A stretch of 64,000 bases of DNA from Leptasterias polaris (lineage: Eukaryota > Echinodermata > Asteroidea > Forcipulatida > Asteriidae): NCBI GenBank assembly GCA_037783415.1, contig JAZGTN010000151.1, positions 1 to 64,000 on the forward strand. Direction: 5' to 3'. Below the pieces are notes generated by a model. That model was not told where the DNA came from, did no database searches, and worked only from the letters and a program-made list of their open reading frames with translations. Below, in pieces: positions 26,752 through 36,599 of the stretch. The position numbers and the translations under genes are program-made. Position 1 is the stretch's first letter; each line of letters starts with the position of its first letter.

Positions 26752-26824
26752 ATGGGCTCCCTAACACCACTCGTTTTAGCCTGGATTTTGACAATTTCTG
26801 TGTCATTTTGCACTGCAGATATAG
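26752..26824 (+). CDS. First coding exon of an unidentified secreted or membrane protein
   Basis: The ATG opens 24 codons plus one base and runs straight into a strong splice donor (GTAAGA at 26825), giving a phase-1 exon. The peptide starts MGSLTPLVLAWILT and continues through a hydrophobic core to SFCTA, which reads as a classic signal peptide with cleavage likely after TA, leaving DI at the mature N-terminus. I do not recognise the family from 24 residues. No confident second exon was found. Candidates further along the same strand are a short open segment after CCCAG at 31257 and the segment starting at 35254, whose phase would fit. The gene may continue through the 27-36 kb region or may be a relic. 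Confidence 0.45.
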
Positions 26825-29800
26825 GTAAGACGCACTCATGTACCTTCTTAATATATATTTATTGAAAAACACGTTTACTAATGTTTGAGGTCGTAGCTTG
26901 ACTTCTTGATTTCAAATGGACAGAGAGAACCTCGTCCATCTCGCTCGCCGTGAAGTGATGCCTGGAATTCTTCCACAGCTTCCCCACGGCCGGTTGGACG
27001 CGACAGGCTGACAGGGGGACACGACACCAAAAAAAGCAGCAAGCAAACACAGAAGGCCACCGGCGGCGCCGTGTCTCAGCGCCATTCAGACGGCATTTGT
27101 TTGGGTTTTTCACTGATCTATGGTGGCTGGCGGTAGTCATGGTATTTTTTGCTGGAACTGGAAGAGATGTCTTTGGAATAATATTTTGTAGTAAACAAAG
27201 TGTCATGACTCATAATTTACTTGTTTGTTTTAAAAGAAAGGTCGTGTCAAAATTGGTAACAACTAAACAACCTACATTTGAACGTAATTCAAAATACCTG
27301 GGACAATTTATCCATTCTGATTGGCCATTAGGAGATCCTGTGGCCATGTTTAAATGTGCGATATTATAAACACGACCAACCATGCCTAAACATGACCTGA
27401 CCTTATTGAGTTAAAAGAGGGTGCATGCTGCCGGATTATTGCAGGGAGTGCGCAAATTTCACAGCCCAATTTAAGTTGGGTTTGAAACTAGCACAAGATA
27501 TTTGGAAACTTGAGCACGCTAGGACTAGTAATAATATGTAGTAGGAACTACTTAGCGAGCTTAAACACATACCTGGGGCTAGTTGCGATAATCGTAACCC
27601 ACCATCCTCCCGACAGTCGGAGACCGAAGGGTTACGAGACAACTAAGGCAAGATTGGACCATAAGTGCAATTTCGACCATTGTTGACAGACTAGTCACCA
27701 GATTTGCCAAATTTTTACCACTTTCGAAAATCAGGACACAAATTCTAAGAACATGGACTTGATCTTCAATGTCTAATAAATCCATTAATAACACTCAAAA
27801 CACCATTGAGAAAATATTTTGGTGTTCCGTTGTTAACGTTACGTTGTCAAGCAATAATAATGTGGTCAAACTTTTAACCAATCAGTGTTTTTGGTTTAAA
27901 TAGCGTCAGTAGTATAGGTACACAGGAACAATAACTTGGTCACAGTCAACTAAACTGTGTGACACATTTTAAAATCAAACTTGACATAAAAGAAACATAA
28001 ACAGCAAAGATGGAGTTAGATTGCAAGGGGTCTACATTGCTTGTTTTTGTGACTACAGAGAGTGTAGGCCTACCTAGCAGAAAACCTGCAAGAACCAGTT
28101 ATTTATAACACAAAATCATTATGCCAATGGGCACCTCATCCTGTTATAAAAGTACATGTAGGATATTTCACTTGAATTACAAGAAGAGGACAAAAACATC
28201 ACACGCGCAACTGAAAATACATGATCTACATGTAGTCTTGCAGGAGGAATGTCTGTTTGACTACACAGAATGTTATTTATAACAGATAACTGCAGGGACA
28301 AGGGCCCCGTGCTAAAAGCACAAGTAGCTAAGCAAAAAACTTTTAAAAAATATAAATGCTATTTATGGTTATGTCAGCCAAAATACTATGTCACTATCCT
28401 GCTCATTCTTGCTTACCCGAAAAATGTTCAGCAATATTTTGAATTTCTGCTTAAGCAACTCAATAAAATTGGGCTTAGTTCATGATTGGTCACGTTTTTC
28501 TTCTAAGCAAGGTCTGTCTGCACTTAACAAACTTTTTTGACCACTGCTTATCAGCTTTAACGAAATTGGACCCACCCAGTTTCTTTGATTCGCGTTGCAA
28601 AACCAACCAGTGTTTTTGTTGACAAGTAGTGATTACTCTGGCAAATATGTGCAGAATGTTTGGTACTTTGATTACATCTGCTGGTTGGGTACATGTAAAT
28701 ATCCGAAGGATAATGATAAAGAAAAACATTAGTTTCTTCTTATATGGTTCTGTGAGTACTCTATAAAATTGTTTCTATAATGTTTTCTAAGGATCCAGAT
28801 AACACACTGATTCGAGAATTTATCAGAATTTATTTTAACGTAATAAGGGGGAGGGACTATTAAATGTTCAAAATTCATACAAAAAAGTCTTATACAAATG
28901 TAGGTGGACTGTGCTACATTGGCTTTAAGCTTAATTGGCTTGTTGGCTTGTACCTTTTAAGGGTTTTACAAGCACACGTTCACATTGTGTCTGTATTAAT
29001 AAGTTACAGGTGCTTTACTTAGTGAACATTAGTATTCAACTCTGTAGGCCAGCTTAATGTAGGCTTTTAATATCAGCCGACGTTTATTAATGTCAGCGTC
29101 CTGCCCATACATGTACATCAGTATTTCATATTATTTAATTATGTGTACATGTACATTGTTAAAGATGGGGACGTCTCTAATGGTGCATGCAGTGAGTACA
29201 GAAGAAAATTACACATTACAAGTAATAGGATCTCAATGCGAATGTCTATTCCCAGACTGATATATTACCGCAATTGATTTTTCCCTGCTGTGTGTGTACA
29301 CTGGTTAATTAATTGTTCTTAATTGTCAATTAAAGGGAACGTACACCATTGTTTTGTTTTTTAGAAGGAACACATGCATCAAAGAAAGAAATTGTTCAAA
29401 ATATTTTGGAATGTGTGCTTACAAGTTTTCCGTAAATAAGCAGTGTCTCATGGCCACGTTACCTACATTTTCGTAAGTTCTCACTCTACTGCAAGAAAAG
29501 ACAACATTTTGAATAGAATTGAAACACAGTTCTCCCCTGAACCTGAAAAACATAATATTGGACATAATTTCAGACAGAATTTAGAAATGTTCACAGTACA
29601 ATTTAGAACTAGAGCCCAAATTCTGTGGCGACGGTGCAGAATTCTGTGGCAAGCAGTGCCATGAAATTGGGCAGAGTACTCACTTTATACAAAGTATAAA
29701 TACAATATCTTTTAAATTTGTATCCTTTTGTTACTGATGGTCTGTATTGTTTTTGTATTCAGTTCTTAGTTTCCACAGTGAGGGAATATAAAAGTTTGAT

Positions 29801-29867
29801 CTACACAATCTGTCTATCTATCTACCAAGCAGTTTAATCTTCCATTTAGAATCATCAGTTTGTTATT

Positions 29868-29925
29868 CCGTTAATCCGGAGGTGGCAGATTCAAATCCTG
29901 CTCTGGTATAATTTTGTTGTTTTTG
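29868..29925 (+). repeat. SINE remnant with a B-box-like site
   Basis: AGATTCAAATCCTGCTC resembles a pol III B box with a T-stem flank, preceded by a partial tRNA-like sequence and followed by a T-rich stretch. It is too decayed for a tRNA gene. Confidence 0.4.
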
Positions 29926-31644
29926 TTCAACCCAAAGAGTCCTCTTCAGTTAAAATTGTCATGTATTCAAATCCCTGATTATTGTCAAACAGTCACAAGT
30001 TTATGATTTTTAGAAATTCATTTTGCAAAGACTTTTTGAGCATAATTTCATACTCGGATTTAAAGATAGAAATTACAAATAAAAATGTCAACTGTCATCA
30101 CATGTTGTATGTTGACTCAATTATCACAGGAAACAAACTGGTGGATACATGATTTCTACAGAACACAAATTGAACAGAAGTAAACAGTTTTTTAAAAACA
30201 TCACATTCGGAAATGCGTCATCGTGTTGATTATTAATGCATCTTTTTTCTATCTGAAAAATTCTAAGATGACATCTTTGTGTACATCTAGTGATGCACGT
30301 TTATGGTCACAAAGTCATCACGTTCATCCGTCATTGACGTTAATTCGCATTCCTTTTCCTCTCTCTGGGGGACTTCGTTTCTCTTAAGATTTCATTACCA
30401 GGAGTAACTTTTCATCCCCCAACTGCGGGAATTTTAATCACACCCGAAGCAGGGCGCTGGCTGGATACTTTATGTCTTGAAAAATATCTGGAAATGCTTT
30501 TATGCTCCCTGTGGGTAGACTTATCCTTCCTCCGGACCCCACCCCTCAAAAAGAGAAAAAAGGAAACCGAGTTTGGTAATGTGTTTGGCTCTTAGTCTAT
30601 TTCAATTTAGACTAATTAATTTGTCTATAATCTGGATTAAGGTCGGGTCATGTAATTTTTTCTTATCTGTGTGCATTGGGTTTTGTCAATGTTCGATCTC
30701 GTTGTAGTTTCTGCACTCCACTTAATTGCTTTAAAGACAAAACAATAATATGATTTTAATCATTTATTCGCTCTCTTGTGTTTGTTCGATTTGTTAATTT
30801 ATGTGCGCTGCCTCTCTGTTTGTCCTAGTTTTATCAGTTCGGAGAAATTCATGGATGATACTAGGGTCAATAGCTTACAGTTACAGTACATGTACAGGTA
30901 TTTCAGGTCAGTAAAGATTGTAAAGATTGTACATATAAACATGTAAGGCCATTTAACCTTCTTCCTGGCCTTCGCCAGTAATGGCTTTGTCTCCCCAATA
31001 GAAATTGAATGAAAAATACAAGTTCTGTTTTACTTTGGAGAAGTGGCCTTGTCCAAGCTTATGAGAACATTGACTTAAAAACCTGAATACATCTAGTATG
31101 ACAAGTTGTGAATGATCAACAAATGAAAATAACAAAATATTTCACTACAGTATGTCTTTTGCCCGACTCAAACATAAGTTATTTTTGATCAATGATGATA
31201 CGATGACAAGTTTTGTGTTATTTGTTCATGTGCATCGTAATTCATGTTTTTTCCCAGAGTCTCACCTGGCATACGCATTTCAGTCCCTGGCGTTATCAAT
31301 TGGGCAAGTGTTAAAATTGAACAGGAAAAAAAAAAGTGCAAACCCCGGGGTGTGTTGCAGCTGTTATGACAAATGAGCTTTACATCGTGTAAAATCCACC
31401 CAAACCTGTAAAGTTTCCACTCTCAGATTCTTGTCTGCAGATCCAAAGCTGCGATTATTCCGGTGAACAGTCAGTGCAGCATTTCAGACTTCTTTACTTA
31501 TTATAGATTGCTCTTTGACTGTGAAAGGATAGGGATTGGGGGGGGGGGGGGGGAGGGGGCCTTAGAATGAACGAAAAAGGTTAGCCAGCATGTTTACACG
31601 ATGTGCATCAAGTTTTTTTCCTTTTTTTTTCTCCATGAGGAGAT

Positions 31645-31760
31645 TGTAAATTTCAATGGGAACATTTCAAGGGGCACCAAGGCAATGACCAGGCGCAACG
31701 GAGGCAATTACCTCTGTTGCGTCCAATTGCCATCCATGAAGCATCGGGCCTGGTAGGTCA
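31645..31760 (-). repeat. CAGGCCTGG-family element, diverged copy
   Basis: On the minus strand it reads through the shared internal block (CCTCTGTTGCG and CCTTGGTGCCCCTT) seen in the copies at 37564, 40942 and 47721. The right end here is GGGCCTGG. Confidence 0.5.
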
Positions 31761-31944
31761 TTTACATGATTTCTAAATTGTCAGGCCCCACATCAAGCAT
31801 GTTGGATCCATGTCTGTTCATTTGAATTTAACTGAAGGATTTGGCAGGGCTGTTTATTGCAGCCCATTCAGGTACTCTGAGCACTAGGCCAAATCTCTTC
31901 TATTACTACTCGACCTCCCGAAAGTTCACTTTATTGATCCAAGT

Positions 31945-33555
31945 AATAATAATAATAATAAAACAGCATTTGTAAGGTGCATTTTCCTGAAAACCATTCA
32001 AAGGCACCGGTCTAGAAGAAGCTTAAAGGCACCTGGCAGTGGTATTTTTTCAAAATAAAGCTTTTGTCATTAATATATACATTTTTATGAGTGGAATGTG
32101 AATAAACAATTTGCTAAGGTTAAAAAATTGTATTTTTCTTTTAATTACAAATTAAAAAATAGGCCCCCCTTTACATGGCGCTGTTCGTGACGTCAATCGA
32201 GGCAGGAGAAAATGTGTAGTCTGGCCCCGTACATTACGTCTGGGTACCTGATCAGTATGATGCGTTTTCGTATTCGGACGTCACCACCCAATGCAATCCT
32301 AGGACAGTACTGTACAGTCGACTAATACGAGACGCCAGTTTATACGAGGTTTTTCACCGGTCCCGAACTGTCCCATGCGCGTTTCTATGTCTTAAAAACG
32401 GAAGATACGAGCATGGTCATAACGAGAACACGGATAATACGAGGTATTGTTTTTCCACCAGAAACATTTCGCTGGTAACCTAAGCTTCACTGCAACTTCC
32501 CTTGCACACTACTACCAACGAAAAAATCCCCGGGCTATCCAAGTGTTCGCTGCATAGCGCTGAAAACGACGTCGGACCGGACCACTTTGCCCTCGTTAGC
32601 CTAACTTTCGATGCCCGTAACTGCCTATATTTGGGATCTGCAGGACAAAAAATGCTGGCTGACCCCATCTTTAGTCGTTTTGCTGCATCCAGCTGCAATT
32701 TTCGCTGGAAAAATGCAAGAAAAACCCCCTTTTGGATACCCAAACGAAACGTACAATCTCACTACTTGCACGTGTATATACAACGTAAATGCAGGCAAGT
32801 TCGAGTGGGGTCGATGTTCAATCGAGGCGAAGTCTTCCTCGATTGACGTCACAAAAAGGGATGGGCAGAGTCGCCCCCAAACAACTTTATCTATTCCCAA
32901 ACAACTTTATCTATTTTTTTAACATATAAATACTGACAAACAATTACTCAAAAAATTGTTTTATTGTTAATATACATATACTCTTATATTAAAAAAAAAA
33001 AAATCTATTTCCAGGTGCCTTTAAGTTAAGTTAAAGTATTTATCAAATTGTTGGGAAAGCAAGCGTGAACAAGTGTGTTTTTAGTTTCTGCTGGAAGAGA
33101 GTGATCGTGTGCATTTGTCTGAGGTCTTCCGGAAGTGAATTCCAAAGTCTTGGTGCTATGTTGGAAAAAGCCCTATCCCCGTAACTGGCCAGGCGAGTTC
33201 GAGGAATATAAAGCGTATTGCTGATATATCTCTCTCAGGCCTGGTCTTGTCTTACGGGGCGTCAACAGATTTGCTATGTAGGGTGGAGCTAAACCATGTA
33301 GTGCCTTGAATGTGAGTAGGACTATTTTGAATTTAATTCGCTGATTGACAGGTAGCCAGTGTAGTTTATAAAGTATGGGGTAATGTGGTCCAACACTCTA
33401 GTACCAGTTAGGAGGCGTGCTGCAGCATTGAATGGTATGGACTGAAGACGATTTAGTGTGCTCTGGGGAAGACCAGCAAGTAGGCTGTTACAAAAGTCAA
33501 GTCTGGATGTAATGAAGGCGTGTATGAGCTGCTCTGCTGTAAGTGGATTCACATT
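31945..33555 (-). mobile_element. 3' end of a CR1/L2-like LINE, interrupted by a TTAA element
   Basis: The minus strand from about 33555 encodes a decayed reverse-transcriptase C-terminal region. Recognisable pieces are HAFITSRLDFCNSLLAGLP, NAAARLLTGTR and DHITPYF, then after breaks YGDRAFSNIAPRLWNSLP and a final TLFQQKLKTHLF, ending in a stop at 33043. These motifs are characteristic of the end of CR1/L2-type ORF2. The 3' untranslated part runs to a TTAA at 33021, is interrupted by another element, and resumes at 32022, ending in an (ATT)n tail at about 31945-31965. It is 5'-truncated with frame breaks, so it is dead. Confidence 0.8.
32027..33020. mobile_element. TTAA-flanked non-autonomous DNA transposon, 994 bp
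   Basis: The ends are AGGCACCTGG and its exact reverse complement, flanked on both sides by TTAA (32023-32026 and 33021-33024). TTAA duplication is typical of piggyBac and Kolobok superfamilies. The ends are not the CCC type of piggyBac, so a Kolobok-like assignment is preferred by inference. A second nested inverted repeat is present: GACGTCAATCGAGG near 32190 and its complement near 32833. Several overlapping open frames of 76-114 codons lie inside on both strands, but none resembles a transposase. It sits within the 3' UTR of the LINE and is therefore the younger insertion. Confidence 0.75.
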
Positions 33556-35253
33556 TTAAAGCACATTGTCTTTTTTTCGCTCTCCAATCATGAACAAGTA
33601 CATGATGCAACAGGGCTCGAATTTTGTGGGAAAATCCACAAGCCTGCAGGGCTTGTAGCTCAACATCTTTACTGGACCCAAATAGGTTTTACAAGACAAG
33701 ATTCAAAATGAGTTGAAGAAGCAATAAGAGAAGATCTATCTCATTTGTCATGCAACTTTGATACTCTACCGAATTGAAAGATCAGATTCATTGTCAACAT
33801 TTTTAAAGAAGACAATACACAATGAAGTATTACTGTTATTAATAAAACCCAAGACTACCAGGCTTGTCAGGTCCTGGTTTTACTGGCCCAATGCTAAAAA
33901 GTAAAAAGTACTGGCCTCGGGCCTGCGGTCCAATGTTGATTTCCGAGCCCTGATGCAACTTCTCAGCTGATCAGCTGGTTTCAAGCAGTATCAGGTCTGT
34001 CTTTTATCCACTTCCATGGCTTTCATTTTTGTGGTTTTTAAATTTATTCAAATGGAAGCTCACTGTTTACAATATTTTACTGTCAAATCTACACACAATG
34101 ACTCAATGAAAATTCTGTATTTATGTCTGTGTGTGCATTGCACAGTTTTCTTCCTCTCTGTAGGGTAAGTCTGTTCAATCATGGAGGATTGCACACATGT
34201 ACACATAGAAGTATCAAATAACAGCTTACTATTTTCAACACTTCATTAACTCATAACTGTGTGTAAGTGCTTCTGATGCTCACAGGGTGCTAATAAATAA
34301 TTCCAAATGAATTGATGTTGGGAGTGTGGTAAGCTGCTAGTGTTGAGGTCCCTTGGCCCCCCCCCCGTCACGCTTTCAGCAGATGCTCATTACCAATTGT
34401 CAACAGAACACCTGTGACCTCAAATCTGGATTGATGCTGAAAGAGAAAACACTACTGTATTAGATTAGTGTGCAGAAAGTAGGCCTACTGTACATGTGTA
34501 CTATAGTGTACTGTAGATGGCTTACAAAACTGTAGATGTTAAACATATTGGAGTGCAATACACCATTTTATAGATGAGGAGGACACATTGACAGTACCTA
34601 GTGTCATTATAGTGGAGCAGATAGGGGAAATATATTTGGGGAATTGTTCCTTTGATTCATCTTGCATGCATGATACAAGCTTGGAATTTGGTACACAGTC
34701 AGAGCATGGTCAGAGCATGGAGGTTTCTTCCTCCATGGTCAGAGTACATGTTGTATGTCATGAGAAAGGTATTAGCTATAGAGTAATTGTAGATTTGTCC
34801 TTTGTAAACAATGTACGTGGTATAACAAGCTATGGCAGCCATTTTGAAAATTGCTTGCTATTCTACATACGGTGTAAGGGCCACCTATATTTTTTTCAAA
34901 ATTCAAATCTGCGATGGGCTCTATATGTAGCAACATTTCTTTCTCATAACATACTCTGACTGTGTCAAATTACATGCTTGTGTCACCAGAGGGACAATTT
35001 CATCACCTCCCTGCCAATTGCCTACAGGAAAGTGCACCAACAAATTATGCTTTATTTTACTAGTGTTACTTATAGACATAATAGAAGCAATGCTGAGGTA
35101 CCTACACCCATGGAGCAATAATGCTGTACCAAAGTATGCACTACACATATGTAGGCCTACATCAAGTCTTGGTGTATAATGCCTCCTCAAGTGCATGCTA
35201 TTTTTGGCACAATGAGTCTGTATCTGAACTTAAGCCATTCTCTCTTCACACAG
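33556..35253. other. Non-coding DNA, no gene recognised
   Basis: AT-rich with scattered TG/CA and ACATGTA motifs. A 123-codon open frame at 34588-34959 (+) has no recognisable domain. It contains local repeats (CAGAGCATGG twice and a small palindrome around 34720). I treat it as chance. Confidence 0.4.
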
Positions 35254-35348
35254 TATGTGTATTTATACAGGAGCATAGAGGGTCAGTGATCCAAGGGATG
35301 GCCCAGCCACCTGGGATCCTTCCCCCAGGGGTTGCAAGTCCTTTCTGA
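35254..35348 (+). CDS. Candidate terminal exon, unidentified gene
   Basis: A pyrimidine-rich tract (CATTCTCTCTTCACACAG) ends in AG at 35253. The following frame is open, reading EHRGSVIQGMAQPPGILPPG and then a few more residues to TGA at 35346. AATAAA follows 480 bases later. Read with a 2-base entry it is phase-compatible with the signal-peptide exon at 26752. Codon composition looks more coding than its surroundings, but there is no family match and no proof that the two exons belong together. Confidence 0.22.
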
Positions 35349-35827
35349 GTGTTACAAGATGCATGTCAAAATAGCCTTTAATGATTAGTTGCAAGGGAGT
35401 TTGAAGAACTGTATCACAGACACACTAGAAGTAATTGGATAACTAACGCTCACTTGTGCCCAGTATGCGAAAGTAATGTGATGCAGTGCATGTTCTAATT
35501 GGACAATTCAGTTGCAAATGGATGTCATTATGGGACTAAAAATTCTCCAAAATTGATTATGTCCTACCATGGAGGAAGGAAGGTCCTACCATGATCCTAC
35601 CTTGTCTGTGATAGTTGGTGCAATCTGTAAATTGTCATGGGTACTAGTAAGTACTGTTTAACTGTTGTACATTGTAACCAATCTTCTGTATGCAAATGTA
35701 TACATACATGTATGTACATTATGACGTGTACATTGTGCAAATGATGTATTTTCACATGTCCGCCATTGGTTTTTTAATGAATTCTACTGTATTGAAGAGA
35801 TATGCCTTGAGATGGCGCTTGAAATTG

Positions 35828-35833
35828 AATAAA
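35828..35833 (+). terminator. Possible poly(A) signal AATAAA
   Basis: Canonical hexamer in GAATTGAATAAAG-like context, downstream of the candidate terminal exon. It could also be chance in AT-rich DNA. Confidence 0.25.
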
Positions 35834-36088
35834 GAATTATGTTGACTGAAGCTCTGCAAAACTGGGCTTGTTCAAGAACGTCTTCTATTTTTGTCAGTGA
35901 GTTACCTCAGTGGTTTACTTGTAGACCATGTTACACCATTATACATAACATTGGAAGTGCAAACTCTGTGCTCCAGCTTGCTCATGTAATTTGCATCACG
36001 TTTGGTTCTCGTCATGGCACGTGGCGTCGAGTGCTTTGGACATCTTTATAGAAATCTGAGGGTGATGTCCAACATCATGATACAATCA

Positions 36089-36337
36089 GGCCCAATTTCA
36101 TGGCTCTTTCTACCATAAGCAAAGAATTGAAGCAAGGAACTCCAAGTGCTTACATGTATGTCAAGTGTATTTCACAGGTTAGCAGGGAATTTTTGTTTGT
36201 GCCTGTGCGTACTTCATGTAACTAGGCATTCTTTGCTTACACAGCTAGCGCAGCAACTCGGCACTTGCCCTTGTAAGCGAAAAATGGTGATCGCAAGCAC
36301 AGAATTTGGCGGTGAGCAGAGACTTGAAATTTGGGCC
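36089..36337. repeat. Fold-back element, GGCCCAATTTCAT family
   Basis: It begins GGCCCAATTTCATGGC and ends GACTTGAAATTTGGGCC, with complementary AAGCA/TGCTT-rich interiors. The 249-bp element lies just upstream of the MNS1 exons and is a longer relative of those at 41254 and 49277. Confidence 0.6.
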
Positions 36338-36599
36338 AGATCTTCAAGTGAAAATGAATTTTGTCAACAATCTTTTCCTTCAATGTAAAAGGAGTTTGCA
36401 AAGGAAAGGTCGTCTTGTAAAGGCAAAAATGTTGTATCTCAGTGTTTCTGTGTACAATTGGGATAAGTTTAAGAAGAAACTTTTTTATTTTTTTTTATTT
36501 TGCGTATAACCTAAATGCGTTATTTTTGCACTGACAAAAAGAAGTAACAAAAGTTTGAAACTACAAAAAAATTAATGAAGTACCTGTGTAATCTGACAG

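Larger units (their letters stand above)
26825..31944. other. Non-coding DNA with scattered repeats
   Basis: No exon could be assigned. Contents seen: a GC-richer patch at 26890-27080 with open but unrecognised frames on both strands; sequence similar to the satellite's GTTGCGATGATCGTAACC at about 27577; a repeat at 28311-28470 related to those at 38866 and 55148; a TTAAAGGGAACGTACACC segment at 29330 resembling one end of a TTAA-type MITE; a fold-back-family remnant at 29608-29670 ending ATGAAATTGGGC; and a G-rich run at 31540-31558. A member of the CAGGCCTGG family lies near the right end. Confidence 0.45.

Noticed and set aside
26859..27206. 115-codon minus-strand frame in a GC-rich patch
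   Set aside because: Overlapping open frames on both strands and no recognisable family; the composition alone can explain it. A divergent partner of the signal-peptide gene cannot be excluded.
32480..32922. Protein-coding gene in the GC-richer stretch with several frames of 87-114 codons
   Set aside because: It lies wholly inside the TTAA-flanked element; the frames overlap on both strands and lack transposase motifs.
34588..34959. 123-codon plus-strand open frame
   Set aside because: No domain, no splice or promoter context, and local duplications of CAGAGCATGG explain part of it.
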